DNA of 64,000 nucleotides from Cesiribacter sp. SM1 (GCF_020178975.1 NZ_JAHXBU010000089.1:124001-188000), one strand, 5' to 3'; positions 1 to 11,400 are shown, counted from the first letter of the stretch. The notes: generated by a model not told the origin, from the letters alone. Made by a program: numbers and translations.

Positions 1-565
1 TAAGATTACCTGTATACACAGCACCATCTAATACAATCAGGGGCTCTGAACTAGAGTTGATAGAAGAAATTCCCCTGATTCTTATTTGTGGGGTAGAGCC
101 TGGCTGACCTGATCCGGTAACAATGTTTACTCCAGGAACGGTACCCTGCAGCGTTCTACCAATATCAACAACCTGCTGCTGACGAATCAGTGTTTCATCA
201 ATTTGGCCAACAGCACTGGTAAGGCTTCTTTGAGATTGCTCTCCGTAAGCAACTACTACCACTTCTGATAATTGCTCTACATCCTCAGCTAATGTTACAT
301 TAATCACAGATTGATTGCCCACAGTTACTTTTTTCTCGGCATATCCAATAAAGGAAAATGAAAGTACTGCATTGTTACCAGGAACTTCTAGCCTGTAATT
401 ACCGTCAACATCAGTAACGGTACCTTGGGTGGTTCCTTCAATTCTAACGGCTACTCCAGGCAAACCTTCCCCTTCGGCGGTCACTTTGCCCGAAATAGTC
501 CGTTGCGCCCAGGCTGAGGTTATCAGCCCAAGGAACACGAAACTCAGTAGTAAAATCCTCTTCAT
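1..565 (-). CDS. SusC/RagA-type TonB-linked outer membrane protein, N-terminal part (runs off window)
   Basis: Reading the minus strand from an ATG at 565 gives an open frame of 188 codons that leaves the window at base 1, so only the N-terminus is present. It starts with a signal peptide (MKRILLLSF...AWAQ). A carboxypeptidase-regulatory-like beta domain follows (GVAVRIEGTTQGTVTDVDGNY), then a TonB-box-like segment (LSEVVVVAYGEQ) and the start of the plug domain (TLQGTVPGVNI, IRIRGISSINSSSEPLIVLDG). This order is diagnostic of SusC/RagA receptors, which import oligosaccharides or peptides with a SusD lipoprotein. The leader closely resembles that of the second SusC gene ending at 11750, suggesting paralogues. 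The SusD partner would lie outside the window. Confidence 0.93.
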   Translation of the reverse strand, partial: MKRILLLSFVFLGLITSAWAQRTISGKVTAEGEGLPGVAVRIEGTTQGTVTDVDGNYRLEVPGNNAVLSFSFIGYAEKKVTVGNQSVINVTLAEDVEQLSEVVVVAYGEQSQRSLTSAVGQIDETLIRQQQVVDIGRTLQGTVPGVNIVTGSGQPGSTPQIRIRGISSINSSSEPLIVLDGAVYTGNL

Positions 566-1464
566 TCTTTTTTGATTTGTTTAGAAAAATTTCCAGGGTC
601 CAAGATATACTATTCGGCTAATCATCACAATACCATACTTGCATTATGTGCTATTAACGCTGAAATATTTTTACTCTTCCCTTCTTTACGACACACTATT
701 CTGCCAAAGGGTTGGAAAGCAAAACAGTCCTTTTTCAGGACTAACTGTGGACAGTCAAAACAAAGTTCTCGATTAAATTTTAGCTAAAACAGCTAGTAGG
801 CCAGCGTATTTTTCATCAAACCTGACACCCAATTTCTCACACTGTAAAAAAAGTAGCTTCTACTATGGCAGGCACAAAAAATACTACTCCGTATTATTGC
901 TAAGGCCTAAAACAGCAGAATAACCTATTCTTTAATTATTGTACTGGCAGTTTCAGAAACATTTCAGTTGCCGAAAATACAACTGCAGAAAAATTCAGTG
1001 TAGTAAGAGAAAAACAATACACATCAGGATTGTCAGAATTTGCCTGCACATTTACCGTCTTGTAAAACATTGAGGAAAGCTAAAAATCTATGATCTGAAA
1101 TTTATGAGCCAAAAATATCCTACCGTTTCATGTATTGATTGCTGCGTTTTCACCTAAAAATCACCTTGTTAAGCCTCCTAAATTTTTAGCTAAAATATGC
1201 AAAACATACATTAATGATGTAGAAGGGCAGTGCAGAAACATTTGCCAGTCCCAATTTTCCAGGTAGCAGAGTTTGGTAATACTATTTATAATAGCCCCTG
1301 TCATCAACGAACGGCTTGACTATATAATTCTTTTTACAGCGGAGGACCGGCAGCACAAAACAACAATGGAGACCTTCATGACAAAATATTATTCTGCCAC
1401 AAGTCTCCAATCCTATTTTTTATACTTAATATAAAATGTTTAGGCGCAAATAGCTCTACTGTGT
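566..1464. other. Long AT-rich intergenic region without a recognisable gene
   Basis: About 900 bases separate the SusC start from the end of the DUF4249 gene. A 71-codon frame at 572-787 has no recognisable features and lies in the likely SusC promoter region. The only structure seen is a small hairpin at 726-742 (AGTCCT, loop TTTTC, AGGACT). The stretch probably holds the promoter and leader of the SusC gene; I could not place a convincing -7 element. Confidence 0.5.
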
Positions 1465-2592
1465 TTATTCAACTTCCCACCAGGATGGCTTTTCTAAGGT
1501 GGTAAAGCCTTTCGAATATTCCATACAATCCAGGCATGGGGGTGCCGGGGGACCAGGCCCATAACTTACCTCACAATCAGGCTTCAGGGTATTTTGTACA
1601 TAATACGACAGATCCCTGATATCAAAATACCAGCGCTTTGCCTGTTCATCTACCACACTAAAATATCCAAAGGCTCGCTTATCACCACTCACTGCTTTAA
1701 TGTTGGTCTGCAGGTTGTAAAGAGGCGTATCAAAAAAAGCATTCTTTTCTACCTGCTCCTGCATTTCGTTCCAGAAACTGAAGCTGCTCTCTGTTAGTGA
1801 CTGCTGGCTAATGAGCACCGTAAAGCGCTCGAAGATCCGCTCGTTTCGTATTGTTTCTATGAAGAACAGGTCTTTTCTGTAGCCACCGGCATTATCCTGC
1901 TGCAGTGTATAGCCGGGAAGATATTTTGCATTGTTTACCCAACACTTAAAATTAGGATTGCTGGATCGTGCAAGCGGTGCTGTGTAAATCCAGTGCGAAT
2001 CGAAATTCCAGCGGTAATACAGGGGCTCACCACTGGGATTGGGTGGAACATATATGAATACATTGATTCCTTTTATCGTCCTGACCACCTGTTCATTGGC
2101 TTCTACTACATATATCTGCTTTTCTGTTTCTTCAAAACCTATGTTTCCCATTTCTGGCGCTACCTGGGCAATTCTTTCCCATTCCGATTCATAAGCCTCT
2201 CCGTCCGTTAAAGCAATCTGCAGTTTATAAGCATGCTCAGGACTGGCCTGAAAATCATCTGCTTTAAGCACATAAGTACCCGGGGTGCTGGTTTCAGTGT
2301 AGAGCCATTCTGCACCTGCGTCGTCTACCAGTTTAACTGAAGCATTCGCTACTGCCTGATCATTCAGATGGTCAGCTACATCGCTGGTATAATGTAGTAC
2401 TACAGTAAAATAGCGTCCATCTGATGGGTATTCTTTAGATTCACTGAAAGATACATTGGAAATATACCCCTCTACCACCAGGCCGGGCTCATTGTTCTCG
2501 ATAACAAATGTATATGGCTCAATACATGTAGTAAGCAAAGCTAGCAGTACTACAAAAAATATATTTATACGCATTCTGTTCATAAGCAGCAC
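1465..2592 (-). CDS. DUF4249 family outer-membrane-associated lipoprotein
   Basis: This 375-residue protein has a hydrophobic leader followed by CIEPYTF. The cysteine (LLTTC) may be a lipidation site, although Thr at -1 is atypical. The next part (LVVEGYISN) and the beta-rich body with many aromatics fit the DUF4249 family, which in Bacteroidota is nearly always encoded beside a TonB receptor carrying a regulatory-like domain. That holds here: the receptor gene ends 82 bases upstream on the same strand. The family is thought to be a surface accessory to the receptor, but no substrate is known. A cysteine-rich C-terminal patch (PPCLDCMEYS) is notable. An alternative start is the Met three codons in. 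Confidence 0.8.
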   Translation of the reverse strand: MLLMNRMRINIFFVVLLALLTTCIEPYTFVIENNEPGLVVEGYISNVSFSESKEYPSDGRYFTVVLHYTSDVADHLNDQAVANASVKLVDDAGAEWLYTETSTPGTYVLKADDFQASPEHAYKLQIALTDGEAYESEWERIAQVAPEMGNIGFEETEKQIYVVEANEQVVRTIKGINVFIYVPPNPSGEPLYYRWNFDSHWIYTAPLARSSNPNFKCWVNNAKYLPGYTLQQDNAGGYRKDLFFIETIRNERIFERFTVLISQQSLTESSFSFWNEMQEQVEKNAFFDTPLYNLQTNIKAVSGDKRAFGYFSVVDEQAKRWYFDIRDLSYYVQNTLKPDCEVSYGPGPPAPPCLDCMEYSKGFTTLEKPSWWEVE

Positions 2593-2674
2593 AAAGAATA
2601 GAATCCTCTTGACGAAATAATGAAGCCTGCTGTACAGTTGTCTATTTCAGGCTGTGATACTGTAATGCCTCCTA

Positions 2675-5341
2675 TCATAAAAACCTGAAGTTATAACTGA
2701 TGGAAGGAAAAGCACTGCCCAGCACCGACAGCTTTCTGGCTGTGCCGTACTGATTAAAGAATATGGAATAGGCATTATTTCTGCCATACACATTGAAAAC
2801 AGAGAACACCCAGTCTCCCCGGAAACCAGAATTCTTTCCTTGTTTTCCTTCAAGCGTCAGCGAAAGATCCAAGCGGTGATAGTCAGGAATACGATACTCA
2901 TTTCTTTGTGAAAAATGCAATACGGCCAGGTAATCATCGTAATTGAATTTGGAAACAGGTATGGTAATTGGCCGGCCGGTGCTGTAGCTAAAGTTTGATG
3001 AAAACATTACCCTGGGCGCCAGCTGGTAGTTTAACACCACCGAAAGATCGTGTGGCTTGTCGTAAGGGGCCGGATAATAGTCTCCCCTATTGATGGTCAT
3101 GAGCTGACTGCCAGAAATGAACTTTCTAAGGCTCCTGGAGTAGGTGTAGGCAATCCAGCCACTGAATTTCCCGGCGTTTTTACGCACCAGCACCTCCAGG
3201 CCATAAGCCACTCCCCTGCCACTAAGTAAACCTGCTTCCAGCTTTTCATTCAGGGTTATGTCGGCACCATCTATGTAATCAACAGTGTTTTCAATTTCTT
3301 TGTAGAAGCCTTCGAGCGAAAGCTCCCACCTGTTGCTGTTCAGGTTTTTAAATAGTCCTATTGATCCCTGGTTTGCAATTTCGGGCTCCAGATAAGGACC
3401 GCTGGCAATCCAGTAATCCTGTGGGGTGGCCGAGGCTGTATTGGAGATCAGGTGCAGGTACTGAAGTGTTCGGAAGTAGCTCGCTTTAAGGGAGGTACTT
3501 TCATTGAGCAGGTAACGTACAGACAAGCGCGGCTCCAGACCACCGTAATCCTGGATGATGTCTCCGCTGCCGTAATGCACGGTATCTGATATTGCAGGGT
3601 ATCTTCCCTGAATGTTGTTATAATCAAAGGTATAGATAGCATCAGACCCCAGTCGGAAAAAGTGTGAATACCTAAGTCCTGCAGAAATGGCCCATTTTTC
3701 CGAAAGATCCACATCTGCCTGCCAATAAGCAGCCGCCTCCACTACATGCTGATCATTAATGTCTATTGGTACTGCATTGCTGTTGCCTGCCCGGGGAGCC
3801 AGCTGTCCGGGTTCGATGCGGGTGTTACTGGCTTCTACTCCAAAGTTGTACTCTATCCTCCCCTCGCTGCGGTGAGTAAGATCGTACCGCAGCCATAGGT
3901 TGTTTACGGCATTCCGGTATACAAAGGGCTCTATCTTGTCATCGCTGCTTATTTCGCTGGAGTACTGGCTGCCGGAAAGAGTTAATGCAGCAATCAGTGC
4001 ATCGCTAAAGGTATGCTCCCACCGTAAGGATGCATTAGTAGTTTGCCAGCTGATGGTTGAATCGCTAGCCAGCCGGAAATCATCATAGCTTCTGTAGCCG
4101 GAGAGGCTGATGCTGTTGTTGGGGTTGATCTGGTAAAACGTTCTGGCAGTAATGTCGTGAAATTTGGCCGAGCTGTTCATCAGCTGTATGTCATCTGTTG
4201 CTTTCAGCAGCCAGTTACTATAGGAAATTCTGCCACCTATGATGTACGAAGCTTTATTCTTGAGTATAGGACCCTCTACGCTAAGCCTGCTGGATATAAG
4301 GCCAATGCCACCCTTTACCTGGTGCCGGGCCAGGCTGCCGTTCCTGAGCTTTATGTCTAGTACAGAAGAAACACGTCCGCCAAAACGAGCAGGGCCACCT
4401 CCTTTGTATAGGGCTACATCGCTTACTATATCTGGGTTGAAGGCTGAAAAAAATCCGAAAAGGTGCGTAGGATTGTATATCATGGCACCATCCTGTACAA
4501 TCAGGTTCTGTCCTGTTTCGCCACCGCGCACGTTAAAGCCCGAAGACAACTCCCCTACTGTGCTTACGCCCGGCAAGGTTGTTAAGCTCTTGACCGGATC
4601 TACCTCTCCCATAAAAGTGGGCAGTTTTTTAATTTCTTCTATACCCATTTTTTCAATACCGGGCACCATGCTCTGGATGTTGTGATCTTCGCGTTCTGCG
4701 GTAATGGTTACACTTTCCAGTTCGCTAATGTCCTGGAGCATATTAACTTTAAGTTGCTCTGTTTGTCCGGAAGGGCTGAAGCCTACAATGAGTGTAGTGG
4801 TTTCGTAGCCTACATAGCGCATTTCAATCTTGTAAATACCGGGTGCTACTTTTAACTGAAAAGAACCATTTGCATCCGTAAGTACGCCTGCTGCAGTTCC
4901 GGGTATCACCACCTGGGCTCCTATCAGTGGCTGTTTGGTGTCGCTATCGGTCAGTACTCCTCTGATGGTCTGCTGATCTGTTGGTTTAAGCGCTAAAACA
5001 GCAACACTTTCTTTACTGTCTGCTAATTCTGCTGCCTCTGCCTGTTCTAAAATAAAATATGTGCCGGGGTTAGCCCTTACCAGCTTAAGCTTATATTGGC
5101 CTAGCAGCAGGTTCAGGTAGGTATTAAAGTATGTTCCATTTGTAACCCCAGATACCGTAACCGGGGCAACTACTGCCTTTTCAAAGATAAAATCAATCCC
5201 ATGCTCCTTTTCCATCTGTAGCAGAAATTCGCTAAGAGGCTTACCATTCACGGTCTCATCAATCTTAATATTTTTGATGCCCTGTGCATTCGCCTGTAAG
5301 GTGCTGATCAGAAAAAAAAATAGAAGGTACCTGTATTTCAT
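2675..5341 (-). CDS. TonB-dependent receptor with STN and carboxypeptidase-regulatory-like domains
   Basis: The 888-residue protein has a signal peptide ending ANAQG. An STN-like domain follows at about residues 22-100 (small N-terminal secretin/TonB domain: DETVNGKPLSEFLLQMEKEHGIDF in two parts). Next is a carboxypeptidase-regulatory-like domain at about 125-205 (GVLTDSDTKQPLIGAQV), then a plug (MGEVDPVKSLTTLPGVS, GFNVRGGETGQNLIVQDGA). A beta-barrel ends in Phe-Leu (SISYNFRFL). The STN domain suggests either transenvelope signalling or a simple N-terminal extension; no anti-sigma factor gene is adjacent. It probably forms an operon with the DUF4249 gene downstream. The substrate cannot be read from sequence. 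Confidence 0.92.
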   Translation of the reverse strand: MKYRYLLFFFLISTLQANAQGIKNIKIDETVNGKPLSEFLLQMEKEHGIDFIFEKAVVAPVTVSGVTNGTYFNTYLNLLLGQYKLKLVRANPGTYFILEQAEAAELADSKESVAVLALKPTDQQTIRGVLTDSDTKQPLIGAQVVIPGTAAGVLTDANGSFQLKVAPGIYKIEMRYVGYETTTLIVGFSPSGQTEQLKVNMLQDISELESVTITAEREDHNIQSMVPGIEKMGIEEIKKLPTFMGEVDPVKSLTTLPGVSTVGELSSGFNVRGGETGQNLIVQDGAMIYNPTHLFGFFSAFNPDIVSDVALYKGGGPARFGGRVSSVLDIKLRNGSLARHQVKGGIGLISSRLSVEGPILKNKASYIIGGRISYSNWLLKATDDIQLMNSSAKFHDITARTFYQINPNNSISLSGYRSYDDFRLASDSTISWQTTNASLRWEHTFSDALIAALTLSGSQYSSEISSDDKIEPFVYRNAVNNLWLRYDLTHRSEGRIEYNFGVEASNTRIEPGQLAPRAGNSNAVPIDINDQHVVEAAAYWQADVDLSEKWAISAGLRYSHFFRLGSDAIYTFDYNNIQGRYPAISDTVHYGSGDIIQDYGGLEPRLSVRYLLNESTSLKASYFRTLQYLHLISNTASATPQDYWIASGPYLEPEIANQGSIGLFKNLNSNRWELSLEGFYKEIENTVDYIDGADITLNEKLEAGLLSGRGVAYGLEVLVRKNAGKFSGWIAYTYSRSLRKFISGSQLMTINRGDYYPAPYDKPHDLSVVLNYQLAPRVMFSSNFSYSTGRPITIPVSKFNYDDYLAVLHFSQRNEYRIPDYHRLDLSLTLEGKQGKNSGFRGDWVFSVFNVYGRNNAYSIFFNQYGTARKLSVLGSAFPSISYNFRFL

Positions 5342-5643
5342 AAGGGGTATGAGCGCTCTGGCAAGTTACTGAAAGAATTTACCGGGGTATGTGTGCTTTT
5401 GCTGCCTGGCTCTTAACAAAATCGTTACTAAGCATGTAACAGCAGCTGGCATGTTAAAATAGTAAAAACAATAAACAGCACACGCAGAAAGTGTGATGGC
5501 TGGTTTAAAAAAGATATAACCGGGAGTGGCTTCTCTAATGGCAGCAGCGCTTATCAGGCAACAATCAGGATGCCGGTATCTAAAAAAAGAAAGAGGCTGC
5601 CTCTTTCGTGACAACCTCTTTCCTGTAGAACAAATTAAGTTTA
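5342..5643. other. Intergenic region between TonB receptor and SusCD operon end
   Basis: This 302-base spacer contains the SusCD operon terminator at its right end (5582-5607) and must contain the promoter of the downstream TonB receptor gene. No gene was recognised; the 82-codon minus-strand frame here lacks any domain feature. Confidence 0.5.
5582..5607 (-). terminator. Rho-independent terminator of the SusC-SusD-PKD operon
   Basis: An 8-bp perfect stem, GAAAGAGG (5589-5596) and CCTCTTTC (5600-5607), encloses a 3-base loop. On the minus strand it is followed by seven T residues (complement of 5582-5588). It lies 37 bases past the stop of the gene ending at 5644. Confidence 0.85.
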
Positions 5644-6951
5644 TTAGTCTATCACTAACGTACTGGAAGTGATATCGCTGTAGTTGCCAGCTCTGTCCTG
5701 TGCCATGTAGTAAACTACATATTCACCGGCCGCAAGACCAACGCTCGTTCTTGCAGGAGTAACAGCATTGAGGTTTAAGGAACCAGAGGCAACGCCCTGC
5801 ATCTCCATAAACGCTTCTGCATCTTCAGGCGCTTCATCATCGCTTTCCAGAATCAGGTACATGCCGGTCCCAGCTTCGTCAGAAGAAAAAATGATAACAG
5901 CAGCACCATCGCCAGCCGTTGCATTTCCAAGCAGCACCTCCGGCGTTTCATTGTCTACGATCAGGTCTGATTCGTAGTTTACCAGCGTGAGGGGGTGCCC
6001 GGCAAGATCCATGATGTTATCAAGTTCAACATCTACCTCTCCGTTGCCTTCTCCATTAACAGTATATTCATAAGTATATACTAATGGATCATCAGCCGAC
6101 TGAACCAGTGTATCTCTCTGAGCTTCTACACCTGCACCAGAAAAAGTAACATATAAAGCACTGTCAGCTCTATCTGAAAAAGTTACTTCTTCGCTAAAGT
6201 TTACTGTTACAGTAACAACCGTGCTGTCATTTACCAGGTCTTCAGAGTAAGAAACATCTGCAACAGGCAAAACATTATCTACACGGTACAGCTGCACCAT
6301 TACACTGTCTAATGTATCAGAACCAAAAGTTGGGGTAGCAATAATGTTTCTGAACATGGCCCGTGGTGTACCATTACCTTCACCAGCAGTATAGATGGCA
6401 TAGTAGTTCTGAGCATCTACTTTGATCAGATCTCCTAAGCTTCCTGACATAAAATCAGAGATATCCTCGTTCATCAACAACTCAGGATCCTTGGCCAGAG
6501 GCGTGGCAAAGTTAAAGAAAACAGTATCTGAAACACCGTTTCTCAATACTAAGGATACAGTATCCATAACGCCACCTCTGTATAGGCTCCGCTCATTATA
6601 CGTTGTTGTTACTGCTGGTTCAACATTCTCAACAGTGATGTTGTATTCACGTGTATCTCTGCCGTTAGTAACTACAAGCGTTACATCGCCAACTTCTGTA
6701 AACTCAAGTGTTACGGTATTTCCGCTTGTACCACTGGTAATGGTAGCAGGGCCTGTAACCGTCCATGTGTAACTTTCAGGATTACTGATGTCGCCAATGG
6801 TGTACTCCTCTTCATCACCGGGAGCCACGTGTTCCGGACCAGCTAAATTAATGCGGTAAGGCCCTGTGAACTCATCCATTTCATGATCATCACACGATAC
6901 TGCAAACGCAGTTAGCAGGAATATAAAAGCTATATATATTCTATTTTTCAT
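5644..6951 (-). CDS. PKD/Ig-like-domain surface lipoprotein, third gene of the SusCD operon
   Basis: The 435-residue protein has a lipoprotein signal (AFAVSC, then DDHE). A PKD-like fold follows at about residues 35-108 (YTWTVTGPATITSG...GDVTLVVTNG), then further Ig-like repeats with acidic loops. It sits directly behind susD (24-base gap) and ahead of the operon terminator. This is the position taken by SusE/SusF-like accessory glycan-binding lipoproteins. I infer a surface-exposed ligand-binding or adhesion role. No catalytic motif is visible and the ligand is unknown. Confidence 0.78.
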   Translation of the reverse strand: MKNRIYIAFIFLLTAFAVSCDDHEMDEFTGPYRINLAGPEHVAPGDEEEYTIGDISNPESYTWTVTGPATITSGTSGNTVTLEFTEVGDVTLVVTNGRDTREYNITVENVEPAVTTTYNERSLYRGGVMDTVSLVLRNGVSDTVFFNFATPLAKDPELLMNEDISDFMSGSLGDLIKVDAQNYYAIYTAGEGNGTPRAMFRNIIATPTFGSDTLDSVMVQLYRVDNVLPVADVSYSEDLVNDSTVVTVTVNFSEEVTFSDRADSALYVTFSGAGVEAQRDTLVQSADDPLVYTYEYTVNGEGNGEVDVELDNIMDLAGHPLTLVNYESDLIVDNETPEVLLGNATAGDGAAVIIFSSDEAGTGMYLILESDDEAPEDAEAFMEMQGVASGSLNLNAVTPARTSVGLAAGEYVVYYMAQDRAGNYSDITSSTLVID

Positions 6952-6975
6952 TATGTATCGATATTAAAGTAGTTG

Positions 6976-8445
6976 TTACAATAAAGGCTGGAGTGTATCC
7001 CAGAATATAGTTGAACCAACTACATCACCTCCTTCTAACCTTGATGCGGCAGCAGTATAGTTAGGATTGTTGAGCTGTCCTTCTTCCAGCGGATAAGTAA
7101 ATCGCAATGGAATATCGGACATATCCATATCCTCAGGAGGAGTTAAAGCTACGAAATCAAGCCTTCTCCAGGTGCTCCATGCCTCAAAGCCTTCGTTGTA
7201 AAGTGCCAGCCACAGCTGCAGACCAATCTTTTGTCTCCAGTCGCCAGGCGCGGTAGTATAATTAACTTCAGGCTGAGCTATGTAAGCAGCTGCAGCGGCA
7301 TCAGATAAGCCCCACTGGTTGAAAGAAGCTTCTATTCCTGCATGATAGTGTTCTGCAGCACTGCCACTCACGCTATAACCACCTCTTTCGGCAGCCTCTG
7401 CCTGCAGAAACTCAACTTCTGCATAGTTCAGGAGCGTGCTTGGGAAATCGGGCTGGTGCAGGGCATCACCTATTTGAGTATTGGCACCATAGTTATTTGC
7501 ACTACCATAAACACCACCCTGGTATACACCTTCACCCAGATTTTGCCTGAAGTAGGCTGCTCTTCTGGGATCTTCCAGATCGTTCATGATATCAACCAGT
7601 GTGTTCGCTGCCACAAAGTCGGCACGGCCGCTCAGTACCAGGTCTTCATAGATTGGGTTGGTGTTAGGTGAAGCACCCAGGTACGCCAGAGATGCATTAT
7701 CAGCATTGCTTTCAAATACACCGCCTGCCAGGGCATTGTTCACAATAGATACAGAAGCAGCAGGATCAACATCGGCCAGGCGCATACCCAGTCTTAACAA
7801 CAGGGAGTTGCCGAATTTCTGCCATTTTTCCATGTCACCAAAATACATAGGATCCTGGTTTGCAGGGAAGCCTGGCTCTTCTGGATTGATGGAAGCAGTT
7901 GCAGCCTGCAGGTTTTCAATTACACTATTGTAGATGGTGCGTGCATCGTCATAAACTGGCTCCAGGTTGTCAGGATCCAGTGCCTCAGTATAGGGCACAT
8001 CGCCGAACACGTCTACCAGCACATGATAGTTGTAACCAATCATGATGTCCAGTGCAGCAAGTCTGTTTTGCAGCACTGCTTCATCTATACCGGATGTACC
8101 AGATTCAACCTGCGCAACTGTTAATTCGCGTGCTTCCTGGAATTGTGCCAGGGCATCTCTGTAAACACCTCTCCAGAAGAAGAAAGGAATAGAGCGTGTT
8201 ACCAGGTTATACTGGCTTTCATCCGGGTAAGTAGTCTGCGCCCAGTATTGTGCATACAGGTTAAACGGATTATTGTTCACACTGATACTGGCCATGTTGT
8301 CATGGGTCTGGCGCAGGCCTTGTGCAAACAAAGAGGTTGGATCTACCTCTGCAGGATTACGTTGATCCGTATTCAGTTCCTCTAATCGATCATCGCACCC
8401 TATAAAAAACAGGGTAAGTATTGATATATATAGTAATCTTTTCAT
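6976..8445 (-). CDS. SusD/RagB family nutrient-binding outer membrane lipoprotein
   Basis: At 489 residues it has a lipoprotein leader (LFFIGC, then DDRLEELNTD). The opening of the mature protein (LNTDQRNPAEVDPTSLFAQG) and segments such as YAQYWAQTTYPDE, DVFGDVPYTEAL and WQKFGNSLLLRLGMRL are typical of the SusD-like type 2 branch of TPR-based SusD proteins. The C-terminal part keeps the usual EGFEAWSTWRRLDF. SusD caps the SusC barrel and captures ligand. It lies 17 bases after the SusC gene, so the two are co-transcribed. The SusD-like 2 type is often tied to peptide or mixed substrates; no glycan hydrolase is nearby to suggest a polysaccharide. Confidence 0.92.
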   Translation of the reverse strand: MKRLLYISILTLFFIGCDDRLEELNTDQRNPAEVDPTSLFAQGLRQTHDNMASISVNNNPFNLYAQYWAQTTYPDESQYNLVTRSIPFFFWRGVYRDALAQFQEARELTVAQVESGTSGIDEAVLQNRLAALDIMIGYNYHVLVDVFGDVPYTEALDPDNLEPVYDDARTIYNSVIENLQAATASINPEEPGFPANQDPMYFGDMEKWQKFGNSLLLRLGMRLADVDPAASVSIVNNALAGGVFESNADNASLAYLGASPNTNPIYEDLVLSGRADFVAANTLVDIMNDLEDPRRAAYFRQNLGEGVYQGGVYGSANNYGANTQIGDALHQPDFPSTLLNYAEVEFLQAEAAERGGYSVSGSAAEHYHAGIEASFNQWGLSDAAAAAYIAQPEVNYTTAPGDWRQKIGLQLWLALYNEGFEAWSTWRRLDFVALTPPEDMDMSDIPLRFTYPLEEGQLNNPNYTAAASRLEGGDVVGSTIFWDTLQPLL

Positions 8446-8462
8446 GTTTCAGTTATCGAATA

Positions 8463-11400
8463 TTATAGTCCAACTTCAACCTTGAAACCTACTGTACGAA
8501 CGGTAGGATAAGAACCTGACAGGTAACCCTGTGCTGGTCCGGCACCTAGGCCTGATTCAGGGTCGGCATAAGGCACGTTCTTGTGAATGATCCACAGGTT
8601 TCTACCTACCAGAGACAAGTCTATTCTGGAGGCAAACTTACCGATCAGATCGGAAGGCAGGCTGTAAGTCAGTGACAACTCACGCAGTTTCACGTAAGAA
8701 GCATCATATACGGTCATCTGGCTTGGGTTTCTAACGGCATTACCCCAGTAGAAAGCACCACCATAGTAGTCTGCACGTGCATATACCGCATCTTCGGCAA
8801 GCGGATTGAAGTTAGGCACATAGTTACCTTCTTCAGTTAAAATATAGCCCGGGTTAAATACTCCGCCGTTTTCAGATAATGGATTTCTGATTGGAGCACC
8901 TCTTTCGTTAGTACCAACTGTATTTGCGAAAATACCAGTACCCTGTCCGTAGTGCATATCCAGAGAGTATACATCACCACCTCTTTGAATATCAATCAGG
9001 AAGCCCAGGTTTAATCCTTTATAAGAAAGGTTATTGTTGATACCCATGATATAATCAGGGTTAGGATCACCAATAATCTGGTCGGCAACGGCAGCATAAT
9101 AACCATCCTCAGTTAAAACTCTCTCACCATTATGGTACTGGTAACCTGTACCTCTAAGTACACCAAATGGCTGGCCAACAGTAGCGTTAGCAGTTACACC
9201 ACCCTGGAAGTTTGCAATAACATAGTTCTGAGGACCAGTGCCTTCTGCAGTATTCAGGTCAAGCACTTCGCTTCTGTTTCTGGTTAAGTTAACTGTAGCA
9301 TTGTAACGGAAATCAGAAGTACGTATAACATCACCACCAAGTACCATCTCTATACCTTTATTTTGGATAGTACCGGCATTGATGAACTTAGAGCTATAAC
9401 CAGTAGCAGGCGACACACCTACGCTAAGCAATTGGTTAGAGGTTTCTCTGTTATAGTAAGAGATATCGAAGTTAAGCCTGTTTTTGAAGGCATTACCCTG
9501 CAGACCAAACTCATATTCTGCTGTTTTTTCAGGAAGCAGTTCCTGGTTGTTCTTGGTCCAAGGCAGCCTGGTAAGAATGGTGTTGCCAAAGTTATCTTCA
9601 CGCTGGTACACATCATATACGCGAAGGGCTCTGGTGTCGTTACCTACAGTACCGTAGCTTGCTCTAACTTTTCCGAAATCCAGCCAGTCGGCATCAAGCA
9701 ACTGTGAGAACACAAAGCCTAAGCCTAATGACCAGTAATCGTACTGGTTGTTTTCTACTGGTAAAGCTGAAGAAACGTCGATACGGTAGTTACCATCCAG
9801 GTACAGGAAGTCGCGGTAGCCTATGTTAGCATTGGCAAAGTAACCGTATACTTCTTTCTCCCACAGATATGTGAAAGGGAATGGGTTGCTCGATACTGAG
9901 TTGCTCAGTGAATACAAGCCTGGTACAGCCAAACCACCGCTGGTAGATGCCTGTGTAAAGTCGTAACGCTCACTTCTTAAGTTAAAACCAACCAAGCCAG
10001 CCAGCGAGAAATCTTCGTTCAGATCTCTGTTTACATTAAGTACCGCATTGTAGTTGTACTCAGAGTTTGCGATAACAGTTCTGTCGTAGCCAGAAGGTTC
10101 ATCTGTGCTGTTTACACCAAACTCGGTAGGCACACTACCCACAGCACGTCTTTCTTCTCTTACTTCGTTGTAGGTATCCAAAGATCCGCTAAGATTCAGC
10201 GACAGCCAGTCATTAAACTTATAGTTTACACCTAATCTGGTCAGGAAGCGGTCGCGGTAATCTGAGTTGAAGTTTTCGTAACGGGTCCAGTATGGGTTAT
10301 CCCAGAAGATAGGCGTTAGGGGATCTTCGTAATTACCTGGGTTCCAGGTGTAGTTACGGCCTGTTCTTCTGTAAATATCTTCAAGTTCTTTGATGTCAAC
10401 GTTAGTCTGCCACCACTGGCGGAAATTAGCCATCAGGTTATCGCCGTAACCGGTAGAGAAACGGCCAAGAACATCCTGACGGTTGTACTGGAACATTACA
10501 TCGGCAGAAAGTTTGCTGGTAAGCTCAGTAGCTCCATTAAAGTTAATGGTGTGCTTGTTCATTGAGCTGTTTGGCATGATATCTTTCATATCCAGGTTAG
10601 TGTAGCTCAAACGGAAGCTTGATTTTTCGTTGCCACCAGCCAGTGCCACACTGTTGTTCCAGGTTCTCTGGGTTTCAAAGAATTCAACAGGTGAGTTTGC
10701 TCCGGCTACCCATGGACGCGCCTGACCATAATAAGGAGACTCAGGAACAAAGGAGTTCCACTGATATACATTCAGGTTTGGATTGAACTGAGCACCATAA
10801 GAACCATCTTCATAGGTAGGAACTACCCAGTCCAGCTGGCCGTCGCCATCTATGTCCTCTTCCAAGAAAGGACCATCTTCTCTCTGTCCATAAAAGAAAG
10901 GAGCATAACCTGCACCATACTGGTTCTGGTACTCAGCAAAAGTTGATCTGTCGATTCTACCCACAGTAAGACCACTGGTTACAGTAACGCCAATACCTTT
11001 TTTACCGGCACCTCTTTTGGTTGTAATCAGAATTACACCGTTCTGACCCCTTGAACCATAAAGAGCTGTAGCAGCAGCGCCCTTCAGGATTGACATGGAA
11101 GCAATGTCTTCCGGGTTGATATCTGCTGCAGGGTTACCATAGTCATAACCACGGCGGCCATTCTGCTGATTAAGTGAGTTGTTGGTTTCGTTGCTGATGG
11201 GTACACCATCTACAATAAACAGGGGCTGGTTGTTGGTAAACGATGAGTTACCCCTGATGGTGATGTTAGTAGAACCACCCATGGTGTTGTTGGTTCTGAT
11301 GTTTACACCAGCCACTTTACCTGAAAGTGAGTTAATAAAGTTATCTTGCTTAACTTTAGTAACAGCCTCAGCATCAAGTGTCTGTTGCGAATAACCCAGA

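Noticed and set aside
572-787. 71-codon plus-strand frame upstream of the first SusC gene
   Set aside because: No domain, leader or family resemblance, and it lies in the probable promoter and leader region of the minus-strand gene.
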